DNA of 64,000 nucleotides, from assembly GCA_030268105.1 (NCBI GenBank), contig BSDZ01000022.1, forward strand, positions 620,001 to 684,000. Direction: 5' to 3'. The position numbers and the translations under genes are program-made. Below the pieces are notes generated by a model. It was not told where the DNA came from and did no database searches. It saw only the letters and a program-made list of their open reading frames with translations. Positions 29,576-41,769 of the stretch are shown one piece after another. Origin of the DNA: Volvox africanus (taxonomy: Eukaryota; Chlorophyta; Chlorophyceae; Chlamydomonadales; Volvocaceae). Position 1 is the first letter of the stretch. Every line of letters begins with the position of its first letter.

Positions 29576-32500
29576 TTATGCCATATCCTGCCTCTGCATT
29601 GTCTGCTCCACGCAGCGTGTACTCCCGGGAGGGTGCTGAGATGCCGGCAGCTGTGCGATCAGCACAGCAGTGATGAGGGCAGCGCAGCGGTCTGGGTTTA
29701 CCAGGTAGAGGTGGGCCACCTATAGGGTAGTGGGCATGAGCGTGTGCCAGCTGGGTGAAAATGTCATCAGGAAAGATGAATGGGAAAGGGAAAGGGAATC
29801 TACTAAGCACCTGCAGCAAGTCTGAGGCTTCCCAAGAGAAAGCAATGCTGCGTGATGAAGACATGGATGTATGGGTGCATGTGCTGCATACTCGAGTACA
29901 GTGGTATGTGACAGCACGGGAACACGTAAGACAAACACCCTTAATGATACGGGTTTTTATTTGCTCTTATGAGTTGATGTCAACCCGGGATGTGCGTGCC
30001 TGAAGTATATGGTCTTCTACGCTACACGGATGGAATCAGGATATCCCGCCCAGGCGTTTTGAGGCCTGAGGCCGGACGGTCCGAACCGCCTGGCGCCATG
30101 TGCCCCTGATGTCACATCCCTGGTGGTGTTTCGGCACTATCGGATACCAACTCACCAAGCGCACTATCCACCCCCCTATTGTCACCAAAGCCCCTCAGCC
30201 CACATGAATTCCTCCGGGCCATCCCCTGGGCCTTGATATCTTGTGAGTATCACTCACCAAAACTTCAACTGCTGTCGCCTTCTTATACACCCCGACTGGC
30301 ACATCCTTCGGCACACTGCTGACACCGGCGTTACGGCCCCAGCGCAATACATCAAGCTCCTCAGCCGTCAGGACCAGGGACTGCGGGATAGATGTTGTCG
30401 CCCCTCCTGGTTGCATTTGGGTAAGCGGCCAAAGAGAGGAAAGACCAGCGTCAAGCGACGAAGACATGCTCGCTTCGCCTGCCGCCGCAGCCAGTCTATC
30501 TTCTGCAGCTGGCTCAGCAGTCGGGGGTTTCAATGAAGATGCTGGGTCTGGTGGCGCAATGGTGGACAGAGGAGAAGATGAGTCTGGCTGCGCCGAAGTG
30601 GTGGCTGAAGTGCCTCTCTTTGCGAGGGAACGCTGTTCCTGTGGTGATACAGCTACGAGCCCGCCAAGGTCCAAGCTGGGAGGGAGCGTGTCCAGCTGTG
30701 GCACCGGAATGCTGCCATCCACGAGGGCATCAAACACGAGAGCCTGAGGACCGGGCCGCGTTTGGTTCTGTTTGAGTGCGAGCAGGCACCTCGACCACGG
30801 CTGCGATAGAGATAGAACCACCCAGCATCAAAGCTTAAAGGGTGTGCAAGTGGGATGGATGATGGAAGGCCACAATTATGCGTCCTAAGTTGAAACTGCA
30901 GAAAGGCGAAGTTGGGAAGCGGCTCGGGACTCGTAAAGATATAGGGGACCCAGACACAGGCAGGCACCTTTCAGGTGGCACTGGCGGTGAACGTGACCAG
31001 AGCGTCAGCCAGGCTAACACATTTGATTCCACGAGATACATAATGCTAAGTCTGATCCTTTTGTCTGCGGTTCGCCATGCATTGATAAGCGTTAGCTCCT
31101 AACAGTCAATCTTGACTTCGTAAAGCATCAAACGAGCATGACGACACTGGGCTGTGCTCCCAGATCACTACAGCCACTTTATTGTTGACATGGCCTCCCG
31201 CTGATCTGTACCCGCTGAACTTGAGCATATCATTAAGCGGTGGACAAGAAACTAACAAGGATTCCCCTAATAACGGCGAGCAAACCGGGAATAGCCCAAC
31301 TTGGAGATCTCCCTTTGGAGAATTGTAGTCTATCGAAGCGGACGGCGGAATGGTCTGGCGGAATCCAAGTTGGATCGAATGCCGCGTCAAAGAGGTAATT
31401 GCAGCACGGCAAAGACGACACTAGAGATTCGAGCAGATCACGATAGCCGGCGTATGAGATAGAGGGGATGGGGTGTGTCTGGCGGACAGAAACGAATGTA
31501 CGGCGGGCAAAATGGTGGAGAGACGGCTGTTGAGATGGGAGGGAGAATGGAACAAATCGGAGGGAGCAGGCCAACGGAGGACATGCGGGCAGACAGACGG
31601 GGCCCCCGTGAACCTGTATTACAGAGACGGGAAAGAGAGAGAGCGGTGACGTGTCCAAGTGTTAAGTGTTTATAGTTAACGGCAGGTGCCAGGCGGGGAA
31701 TTACGAAAGCCTTACCTGCGCAGCGCAAAGGAGGGATGGGTGGCAGGTGAAATTGCTGGTGTGGATTGGAACGTTGGCTAGGAGCGGGGGTGCCTCATGG
31801 ATGTGATGTGGCGCAGGTCGCGGCTGGTTGGCTCGCTGTTGTTCTGCCAAGGCTGTGGACACGGGGAAGCTGCCATATGGCTGCGATTAATACACTCCTC
31901 AGAGCGAGGAGTTTATTAATGTATAATGTAATACTTATGTATGGTGAAGAGGAGCACATGGCTGAGATGTGGCAGCAAGCAGGAAACAGAGGAAACATTC
32001 AAGCCGAGGAGTACATATACTCCATACTTTTCGGCTTAAATGTCAACTGTTTCCTCCTTGCTGACTGCGCGTGTTCGGTGCGCTTGGCATGGCGGCTGCG
32101 GTGCACGATGCACGCACTGCAGCAACTACGAGATACGATATCGGCTGACATTCCACTGGCGTGGTTCCTGAGCCACCGCTCCCGACTGCCGCCCAAAGCA
32201 CCTGGAAAGTCGCTGTGGACCATTGCTTGCGAGCTTGGCGGCTCGACCAAGGTAGCCCGCTGCCTCCCGCGTTGCCTCCGTCGCTGCTGACGTTGTTGCC
32301 GGGTTTGGCACGGACGCTGTTTCGGCCTCTGCCGTGGCCGGGGCCTTTCGCACCCCGCTGCTGCTGCTCTTGCTTCACCACCGCCTGTCCCTCCCGCCGA
32401 CTGCTAGCATTGACTGCTGTGCCGTCGTCTCCAGTTTCAGTAATGGCTGCGTCGCCTAGGCCCCGCCGCTGCTGCTGCTGACTCCAGGCTTCGATGTATG

Positions 32501-33157
32501 CTTCAAGCCGACGGCTGTGTGCCTACAACGAGTAAGGGTACTGGTTTACTCCTCAGCTCCAGGTCTGGATGGGATAAGTCTTCAGGCAACACAACCAAAC
32601 ATGTCCGTGATGCTAAATAAATTTAGCAACTTAAGCTACTGCGCTCGTGTGCGACCATAACCCTTGTCTGCTTGATGGGGAGGGAGCTTTGCATGGCAGG
32701 CCCTACTTTGGTATCAATCCTCGGCCCCTTCAAGCCAATCGCATAGCACCAGCAGCCCAATATCCACGGATATGCTGTCCTTTCGCCTCCTAAGGCCTCG
32801 TGGACAGGGACCCCTTTAATCCGAACATCTCCGGAACCCTAAACCCATAGCAGACACGCATACCTCCCAGACGGCGTCTCCAAGGTAAGCAAGGGCCAAA
32901 GGGTTGAAAACGCTACGAGGATTGGATGCCGCGATGCCGTTGAGAGAAGGAGGCGGCAATAAGGCAGCGCGACGGATAGTCGCCTCCGTAGAAATACGTG
33001 AGTTGGCGGCAAGCAGCCGGCGCGCTGCTGGCCTGCCAGAGGAGATTGAAAACCCGAGGCGCATGAAACTACATTGAACTCCTAAACGACGGTGAAGCCT
33101 GTTGTTAACTTTGGAACTTCGCTGTGCGGCGTACAATCTTGTTTTTACTAAAAACAC
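29576..33157 (-). CDS. Mini-ribonuclease III-like protein, probably organellar
   Basis: Four-exon model on the minus strand: 33157-32864, 32522-32382, 30743-30258, 29719-29576; 1,065 nt = 354 residues, all junctions in phase 0 with GT..AG borders. The N-terminus is Arg/Ser-rich like a transit peptide. The RNase III-type motif FNPLALAYLGDAVWE ends exon 1; exon 2 has RRLEAYIEA and ends REGQA, exon 3 continues ALVFDALVDGS and, after a ~70-residue Ser/Pro/Ala-rich insertion, LTAEELDVLRWGRNAG and YKKATAVEVL; exon 4 begins VAHLYLVNPDRCAALI. This is the compact dimeric RNase III fold without a dsRNA-binding domain; plant and bacterial relatives trim rRNA precursors or introns. Exon 2 is the least certain piece. 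The gene lies head to head with the TPX2-like gene, 231 bp between start codons. Confidence 0.8.
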
Positions 33158-33388
33158 GACTGCATACAGACCGGCGTATAATGAACCTTGGCAAAGTTCC
33201 TCATTTATACAATAAAGTAGTGCACTGTGAAATGCTGATGGAGCAACGCGGCGTTTGATACCGTGAGGAGGATCCGGAACCCGGATTCAAAACTCCCTTC
33301 TGCGAATGCTTGCGCAGGCGGAGGACGACTAGAGTGCAACTGGTTTTAGTGTACTGTAAGCATTGTTTTAACTGACCGGTTGCGAAAC
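33158..33388. promoter_or_regulatory. Shared divergent promoter interval
   Basis: 231 bp separate the start codons of the Mini-RNase III-like gene (-) and the TPX2-like gene (+), so both promoters and both 5' UTRs must lie here or overlap. No TATA box or known element is obvious. Confidence 0.55.
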
Positions 33389-36300
33389 ATGGAAGTTGAC
33401 TGGAGGTATGAATGCGATGCTCCAAGATACCGAGACTTTGAACAGAAGAGCACGGGGAGCGTAAACAGTGACTGGTTTGACACCCATGGTAATGCCTTAT
33501 GAAGCTTAACATGTGGGATGAAGGCAAACACGCTAAGACGTCTTGGTCATCTTTTGCAGAGGAATATGACAGCGGACACATTGCTGGCGGTACATATGCC
33601 GACAATGGAATACTAGGAGACATAAGTAACACCGTAGAAGTACATGTTGAGAACGTGGTGGGCGACGTGGAGGCCAAGGTATTGTCTGCCGTCCATCGAA
33701 GCCGGTCCACATGTCAAGCAAGCCTTACATGTTACAGAAAGTCACTGTCCCAGGCTATGGAAACCAAGAAGAAGAACATCGTGACATCCTGGGGTGAGGA
33801 TGTCAAGAAGCGCAAAGCAGAGGATGGTAAGCAGCGCTTCCGCAGGGTTCATGCAGTACCACGACACTCTTCATGGCACGGCTTCCGCGGACGCAGGCGC
33901 ATCGGCGCAGCGATCGGTTAAAACCTTAAAACGGAATGGAGTTGTTGCCGCGTCGCAGCCAGGTGGCCCAGCATTAGCCGCGAAGGCGCGCAGCAAGCAT
34001 TCTAAAGCGGCAGGCGCGGAGGGACGGCGTGAGTCGAGCAAGGAGGTAGGCATTCCAACTTCTCCGGCGCGTGAGAGCACGACCATTAATCAAATACGCA
34101 AGTTATCGTCCGCTTACGCATGGGTACACAATTCCGGTCCCAATACACTTATGTCTGGCGATTCCCAAAACAGAAACTTCCTTGATGCCCTTACTTACAC
34201 ATATGAGCATGACGCCAGACGTGGAACAGTCAGACAAAATCATGGGGAATCCTATGCGGTGGCACAAAATCTTCATCCTATCGTGTCCATCGTACCTTCA
34301 TCGTATCCGTCTCAATCTTGGGCACTAATCTATATCAGCTTTCCTCCAGCCCCAATAGCATCCGCGCGAGTACAGGCTTGTAAGGTCTGCCCTTGTCCCT
34401 CATCCAACGTTTTCGCTCGCTTCCCAGCGGCGCGATCTCATGCTGGTGAAAGTCAGCCTGAAGCGCATGGGCAAGGCACGCTCAACCAAGATGCCTCGCG
34501 TGTTCAAGCCCATCCTCTCCACCAGGAAGCTCACCGTCCCGGATGATGTGGAGCTACACACCGACAGGCGTGCTGCCGCGCATGCAAAAGACCAGGTCGT
34601 GGGTCATCACGATGAAGCACGTGATGGAGATACGGTTGAGTTGGCCCTCCATCGGATATCCATCCCCGGTTTCTCCTCAGGAACGGCGAAAAGCACAGCG
34701 CGCGTCCTTATACATAACATTACCCTAAGAGGCAACTCCCTCATCTTTCACATAGCGTACTTTCAATCTTCAATATCTTGCATATAATGTTCACCGTCTT
34801 GAAAGAGAACGCGTGAAACGCACCAAACAAGCTCATTGCGGCATCTCGCGCATGGTTTCCATTCTGGTTCATGCATGCATCGAGTGTGCGTGGGCGATTG
34901 CAGTGCTTTTGTCACAACCCTGGTGTGAACCATTTCCACGTCGTTCCACATGGCATACAGGAAGACAACGGAGAGAAGAGCCCCTACAAACCGTTAGTGC
35001 TTCGTGTAAAGGAGTTCGACAAAACCCCAAGCCGTTTCAAGCGGAAGCCGGACGATCCGCCGCCATCCAAACCGCTCACCATTACCGACGCCAAGGTGTG
35101 AGCAGACTCATGTTTCGCGTCCCCGCAATGTAGACCTGCGGTTATCAGCGCGGTAAATTCTGTTCCTGTGTATCTTAACGACGATAGCCCACTTCTTGAC
35201 GTCTGCATCTTTTCACGCCAAAAAACAAAGGTTTGCTACTTACAGCTTCACGCCGCATTTGGCAGCATTCCTAACTCTCCATAGTCCAGTGCAGGGCTAT
35301 CTCTTGGCCTGGCCTGAATGCCGGGGATTTTGCTTTTATATCGCTATCGCTGTTCAATCTTTGTCGCGCAGGAGCCACAGCTTCTCACCTCTGCTCGCGT
35401 GCGGCCAAGCATCTACAAGCCGCGCGACGTGGTGGAGGCTGAGGAGATGGCGTACATCCCAACCTTCCGCGCGAGCACGCTCAAGTACGTCATAAAGCTA
35501 CACTTTATGGGGATATGCATGACTGACCTTGCACCCTGTATATGTACATATAGCTCGGTGTTTTGTAATGTGGGGAATTGGCTTTATGGTTTTAACAATT
35601 TCGGCGGCGATGTGCACTGTTATGCGGGTTCTGCCGGGTTGCGTTTGAGCGCCATGGACACGTGACGTACAGCATATCAGCATAACATAGCGGAATCCTC
35701 TTTGTCCACAGAGGAGGGGGAAGATAAGGGATGAAAGGGCTTGTAGCCTTGCTGCCTGGCACACATAAGAGGCGTTGCCACACCAATGTACCGCAGGCGT
35801 CCGTCTGGGGCGCGGGCATGCCTCCAATCCCTCCGGGAAGAACTGCGAGGGCCTTAGGTTCAAGGCATGCATGATTAGCAAGTCCCTGCGTCGCCCGGCA
35901 TCCTGTGCTGTCTTTCGTTTCCCAAGGCCCCGACGCTGCGATCATTATCCCGTAAGCGCTAGCTCAAACGCCTCTCTGTCCCACCCTCAGTCCTCTCATC
36001 TTGAGCACCTCTGGTCAGCTGGGCGTGCCCAAGGTGGACAAGCGCGGCCCGACGGAGCCACGGCCCTTCACGTTCGTAACGGATGACCGCGCCGAGGCGC
36101 GCGCAGCACGGTTGGCAAAGCAGCAGGAGTCAGAGCTCGGGAAGAAGGGGCAGTCGGAACATCAGACAGTTTCTGACTGCGAGGGACGTGCGAAGATTGA
36201 TAGGTCGCAGGCAGCCAAGATGCGGAAGAGTGTTGCATGCCATTCGGTAAGGACAGCAGCACCTCCACGGTAGGGCGTGCGATGAAAGAGACAAGTGCTC

Positions 36301-38537
36301 ACACACATGGGTTGCAGACGCAACGCGGGGGCGGGGTGATGATGTAAACAATTACCTGCTTATTGGGAACTGGAATTTACCGATAGCTGAAGTTTTCTTT
36401 TCTCTTTTCTCCCTGCTTACGTTTGCCTCTTTGCAGAGCTTCTGCGGATGCGCGGGGAATGATGTGATCGGGAAATTGAGCACGCGTTCATGGCTTCCGT
36501 CGTGTCTGATTGCAGTTCCACCGTTGGCTTGATGTGCGCCGTTCCAACAACTCCACCCCCATCTGCTTCTTCATGGCGCCGCAACATCATGTCCCTTACG
36601 TCCGTGCTGTATTCTCTACGCACCCTTATGTTTCAAAAATGCCGTCCGCCACCACCGCTGCCCTCTGTAGATGGAACTCGTTGTGCCCCGCTCGCCGCTG
36701 CTGCGCACCAAGTTTCGGGCCCGCGAGGTGAATTGATCCGATGCCTGTACCGCTATTGAGTCATGCGTCGGGACTAGCCGTTGGCGCATTTGAGCATCCA
36801 AGACCGGCTGGGCACCTTGAAACGCGCGTTAGTTTGGTTTCATATCTAATTAAAAAATTGAGTTGGTGACAGTGTGCGGTATGAAAGCCTCCTTCGCTGA
36901 ACTGACGTGACGTTTTGACAGATGGGAAGTGCCACTTAACCAGTGCGTTGCGAATAACTTACGAACCTTTTCCCTGCCGCATTGCCTCCAGTCCAAGATT
37001 GAGGACCAGCGATACGATTTCCATGCCAGACCGGTGCCTAAATACCTCAGCTTGCCCAGGTGCGTCACACCCTGTGGTGAGGCACTCGTTAGGATATTGG
37101 GTCATTACTATTGGTGCATGCTACAAGAGTAGGTTCCAGATCGGAACAGTAGAGCTCGGAGTCCTATGGGCCGACACGTGATGAGTGTTTTCCATCTGTC
37201 CATTTGTCCCTGGCTGTGAAGCCTGGAGCTACCGAAGGGCTTCGGAGAGGCTCCCCCGGCACTCACGCAGCCGGAGCCTTTTAGGCTGGCCACTGAGGAG
37301 CGCGGTGCCCGGCACCGTGACACGCTGGTAGCCAGGCTGGCGGAGGAAGACCGGGCAGCGCAGCGAGCGCGCGTTCCCCGCGCGCATGGCCTCCCGCTTT
37401 CTACCGACATGCCGCTAGTGCCTCCCAAGCCGGAACCGCGGGCTTTGACCGTCCCAGAGCCCTTCACTCTAATCAGTGAGGTGATTGGGCGAGAGAGGGA
37501 GGCACTTTACAAGGCAGTTTACACAGGTGGCGGGATTTGTGAGATAAAGGCACGCTACCCATCCTATTTTATTTCTCACGAGAACAGAAACCGTTAGCCA
37601 TGTGTGATGCATGCGTTCGTGATATTGTTTCGCAGATTCGCCATGTGAAATGCGAGGAGCAGAAGCGGCGGTTATTGGAGGAAGAGGAGGCCCGTATGCG
37701 TACTGAGGCAGAGTTCAAGGTGGGGCCATATCTTGGCGACAGCGCATTGTCGCACACGCATGAGGCTGCACTTCTTTGTATTGTATCGTTGAAACCGCCT
37801 GGTGGTCCTCGGCAGCGATGTATGACCCTATGGACCTATGGTTTTTGCATTGCAATGCACGAGTTTCTGCGGGCTCACACCGAAAAGTGGTCCCCATGCG
37901 GCTGTAGGCGAGGCCCATGTGGCGAGGGATTCCGTACCGCTTACACGACGCGGACGTGCCCCTGACCGTCCCGGAGCCCGTCAACCTGCGGACCAGCGTG
38001 CGTGCGGTGGAGCGCGAGGAATTTAACAAACACATCGAGGAGAAATGGAAGGAAACCGAGGTGGGGCACTCATCATGGCATGTAGCCCGGCAAGACAAGT
38101 TGTGGCAGGGGGAGAGCAACGGGATGCATGCTGGTCCGCGAAATTCGTGTGTTAAGAGAGTTTCGTCTTGTGATGTGGTGGTCCTTCTCTTCAAGCCGGA
38201 GAGCTTGCTGGGAAGACAGCGTGGCTGTATAACTGCCCCGATTCAGTCGATTCAACCGTTTGTGAAGTTCTTAGGAATAATGGCTGGCCTTGGTTACCTC
38301 CCTTCACCGCCCCGGCAGGCTGCCAAGCAGGTGGAGGAGGAAGAGGCGCGCCTCCGCGAGGAGGAGATGAGACGGCAAGCACGTAAGGCCGCCGTCTTCC
38401 GTGCAATGCCGATGCCTGACCTTTCAGCGCCACCGGCTGTGAAGGCAGTAGCCCCAGTGAAGCCGTTGACTCAACCCAAGTCGCCAGCACTTGCGACCAA
38501 GCGGCGGCGGGTCAAGAAGACGGAGGAGGATGCCTGA
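33389..38537 (+). CDS. TPX2-like spindle assembly factor
   Basis: Twelve exons: 33389-33488, 33560-33826, 33897-34045, 34428-34595, 34961-35095, 35372-35484, 35991-36246, 36992-37059, 37222-37480, 37636-37719, 37908-38060, 38319-38537; 1,971 nt = 656 residues. The N-terminus has the aromatic/acidic TPX2 signature RYECDAPRYRDFE. Repeated TPX2-type units follow: LTVPDDVELHTDRRA, RVKEFDKTPSRFKRKP, IPTFRASTLN, GVPKVDKRGPTEPRPFTF, YDFHARPVPKY, LTVPEPFTLISE and, next to Glu/Arg coiled-coil stretches, EFKARPMWRG, LTVPEPVNLRTS and VFRAMPMPDL. TPX2 binds microtubules, activates Aurora kinase and nucleates spindle microtubules. The basic end (TKRRRVKK) could be a nuclear signal. Exon 7 end and exon 8 start are the weakest junctions; a small exon might lie in the 745-nt gap between them. 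Confidence 0.85.
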
Positions 38538-39846
38538 TTGCGCTGCTTAGCCGTTGGCAGGTAGAGCCAACTTCAGCAACTTCAGGTTGGATTTCATTGG
38601 AAATTTTGTGTGGCTTGTATACGAAGATATGACAGACCTTGGCGGGCATGAGGTTCCCGGAATGACAACACGGTCGGGGACCATGAGGGGTGCGGCGGCT
38701 TGGCTTTCCGCCGCGCTGAGATCAGACCCCGAGCTGACTGATGGCCCCTTACACTATAAACTGCCATGCATAGCATGCACATTGGTACATGCCGGCCTCC
38801 ACGCGCGGCGTGAAGACTGCATAGAATGCAAGGACGTGCATAGAAAAGCTGTACTGAGGTTAACGAAGCGGAGGTGACGTGGTTACAAAGTGCAATACAC
38901 CGTGTGTATGTAGACGCAAGGAATGCATTTCCTTTTTGCTCTTTGGTAATTGAACATTAATAGATTATCTACAAACTAGCTTTGGATTAGGGTGATCTGA
39001 GTGACTCGGGGCGGCTATTATTAGGCAATTGTTTGTCAGTTATCCTAGGGTGTTTAGGCAGCACGTGTATGTGCGTGTTAGAATCATTCCATTTGCAACA
39101 TGCTAACGTGTATGTGGTGGAGTACGGAGCGGTCGGGTGGCTAACGGTGATTGCCAGTGACTGCAGAAGTAGAAATGGATGCAAATTGCGCAGAGCAGGT
39201 ATCCTCAATTTTCTCGAAAGTGAATCCTTCGCCGTACTCTGTGTTAGGCTTTGCTTGAGATTGTCCCCTTCTTGTCCACGGCGCATTCCATAGGCTCGAA
39301 GCAATTCGTGTAAGTCAATAAAGGCGTGGATGAATCGGGTGCGAAATCTTTGAGCGGGGCATGGCTTTGAATTGTGGCTGCCGTTGCCGTGGCCAATGAG
39401 AAGCTATGCTTAGGCGCGATGGCGATAATTGTCTGTCGAAGGTTTCAAATCTTTTTCACTTCGTGCATCTTCACGGCATAGCTTTGCAGTGGCGCACCGC
39501 ATTCATTCGGGATTCCGGCAAGCCCGGCGCTGTTGAGTAGGTACGACAGCGTGCAGTTCGGCTCCACTGTTTTAAGGCGCGCTAACTGATAATCTGTCCA
39601 ATGCTGAGGAAGGAATCCTAAAGGCCGTCAGCCGTACCGTCGTTTTCGCGTGCGTCGCAGATCACACAAAGCAGCTGCGCTTAAACTCTCATGACATCAA
39701 CCAATTGAAAGCTTGTCCCTTAAGAATCTTTTAATTGGAATAATTCCTCCAGTTTCTTAATGCAGAGCAGTATCCTCTTGTGGAATAGGGCAGAATACAG
39801 GTAACATTGGTTACGTCCGACGCTGAAGTCCGACGCTGAAAGGGAC
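38538..39846. other. TPX2 3' region and Rab upstream region
   Basis: About 1.3 kb with no convincing coding exon; the open frame 38554-38877 lacks family similarity and follows the TPX2 stop directly, so it is probably 3' UTR. TGTAA at about 39308 followed by AATAAA at ~39315 is a candidate polyadenylation site. The last few hundred bases should hold the Rab promoter. Confidence 0.5.
39308..39320 (+). terminator. Candidate polyadenylation signal
   Basis: TGTAAGTCAATAAA contains both the volvocine TGTAA signal and a canonical AATAAA, ~770 bp after the TPX2 stop and ~530 bp before the Rab start. Confidence 0.35.
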
Positions 39847-41769
39847 ATGGCAGTGGATTCACATGATTACACTTTCAAGGTGAGTGTTGTGGTGAGGTGA
39901 ACGCCCATATAACATTGGACAGCTTAACGTCATTTCATTTGTCTTTGCAGGTTCTGCTAGTTGGCGACAGCGGTGTTGGGAAAAGCTGCATCTTAACACG
40001 TTTTACGTCTGGGATATTTGAAGAAGGCACAACGTCTACGATAGGTAAGGAGTTTTCAACAGTGTTCGGCAATTGGGCAAAGACCCATGCCGACCCTGGC
40101 CATTATTGATGCAGGAGTGGATTTCAAGGTAAAATATGTTACCACGGGCGGCAAACGGTGTAAGCTTACGATTTGGGACACTGCTGGGCAAGAAAGGTGG
40201 GTTACACCCTTGCGTCGTTTTGGGACTCGCCCAATTCTCAGCGACGATTGCCGGGGGATGGCATTTTTTCCCGGTTCCTCTTCCTTACCATGGAAATACT
40301 TTAACTGGGCGTGAGACGCCTTGAAGCTAACTCAAACAACCCCCTACAGGTTTCGCACCTTAACTAGCAGCTATTACCGGGGAGCTCAGGGCATCATCTT
40401 TGGTACGTGATCGAGCCATTGCGGACCTGGGATGCTGAGCGTGGGGACCTAATGCGATATTGAGGCTGAGGCCAACGGCCGGCAACAGGAACCCAGAAAC
40501 GTCTCATGCCATAGCCAGGGGGATACCTGCGTGGGTCGGAAGGGGCGGATAGGATTTATAAGGATGACACACAACTAAGCTGGTTAGGATCAGGAAGGAG
40601 GAATGGGCAAGCTCCCGGCGGGAGGGAGGTGCTGCACGATGCTGATGGAGGCGGACATGCCTCAACGTGTCCACATTCCCAGGAATGATACGCTTCCCTC
40701 CCTGTTGATTGCAGTTTATGATGTGACCAGGCGGGAAACGTTCGAGTCCCTGGACGCCAATTGGATGCGCGAGTTTGACATTTACAGCACTGTAGAGGGC
40801 GCCATCAAGATGGTTGTGGCCAATAAAGTTGACTTGGTGAGTTGTGAGGGGTCTGGTACTATATGCGTTTGCCTTGATTTTTTGAAAAGGTTGGTTTGCG
40901 ATGGGGAATTGAGGGAAGGTTCTTGGGGAGAGGGAAGAGGTTCTGGCGAACTGCTTCACTTCTTTTGGTGGCGTGGTATGAATTCGTGTGCAGACCTCCC
41001 ATCTGTCGTCCTTGGATCTGGTTCACGTGTTCTTCCTGTCATGATGAGGACCTACCTCTGCCTTCGCTCATGGGGGTTAGTCGCACCGCTCCCTCCCCGT
41101 CCGAAACTGCGCCTTTGCAGTCCTCTCAGCGGCAGGTGAGCAGTGAGGAAGGGCACGATTTCTCTCGGCGACATGGCTGTCTCTTCGTGGAAACATCCGC
41201 GCGGGCAAACCTAGCGGTGGGGCAGGCGTTCGAGGAGTTGCTACTTAAGGTCGGTGGGAGGCCGGTGGAGGGACCAGGGACCGTTTGGCGGGAAGCCAAG
41301 CAAAGGGAAATGTGTCACGAGGACATTGCGGGTGCGGGTGGGGCCGGAAGGAACGGATACACGACAGAGCTGGGGATGCGAGGTTACACGTGTAGGACGG
41401 AAACGGGCAGAGAGGTCAGCGATGGGGCTGTACTCACCCCTTCACCCATGTACTTCCCATGTCTGGATCGCATCGGCTGAGGTCCGTGTCAGGTCCGTGT
41501 CAGACCGCTTGTGTCCCCCAGGTCCCATGATATCAGTACTACCCAGTTCACAATCTTGATGTAAATTTCTCGGAATTCTCCGTAATTCCAGAGGCATCGG
41601 ATACGTCACGCTTACCTGTTGTTTGTTTCTTGTTTTTTGTTACTCTTCCACGTGTATGAGTTTGATGCAGATCCTGGATACACCCGCATTGCTGGAGACC
41701 ACTGCTGTGGGCGGCATCAAGCTGAAGGCAGCGCCAGCAGCGCAGCAGGGAGCGGGGTGTTTGTGTTGA
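39847..41769 (+). CDS. RABC1: Rab18/RabC-class small GTPase
   Basis: Seven exons: 39847-39879, 39951-40044, 40115-40196, 40350-40402, 40715-40836, 41121-41249, 41671-41769; 612 nt = 203 residues plus stop, all phases matching. Motifs: P-loop GDSGVGKS (residues 16-23), effector region [29 protein letters not shown], the RabC/Rab18-typical [18 protein letters not shown], and ETSAR where most Rabs have ETSAK. The C-terminus GAGCLC ends in Cys-x-Cys for double geranylgeranylation. Rab18-type GTPases act at ER/lipid-droplet and Golgi membranes. The [10 protein letters not shown] box and the overall length favour RabC/Rab18 over Rab1 or Rab8. No lesions seen; likely functional. The name follows plant usage. 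Confidence 0.93.

Noticed and set aside
32839..32848. CCCTAAACCC as a second telomere-like tract
   Set aside because: Only a little over one unit long and located at an exon-intron border; not distinguishable from chance.
38554..38877. 107-residue frame after the TPX2 stop
   Set aside because: Begins 17 bp after the stop, lacks family similarity and sits where the 3' UTR is expected.
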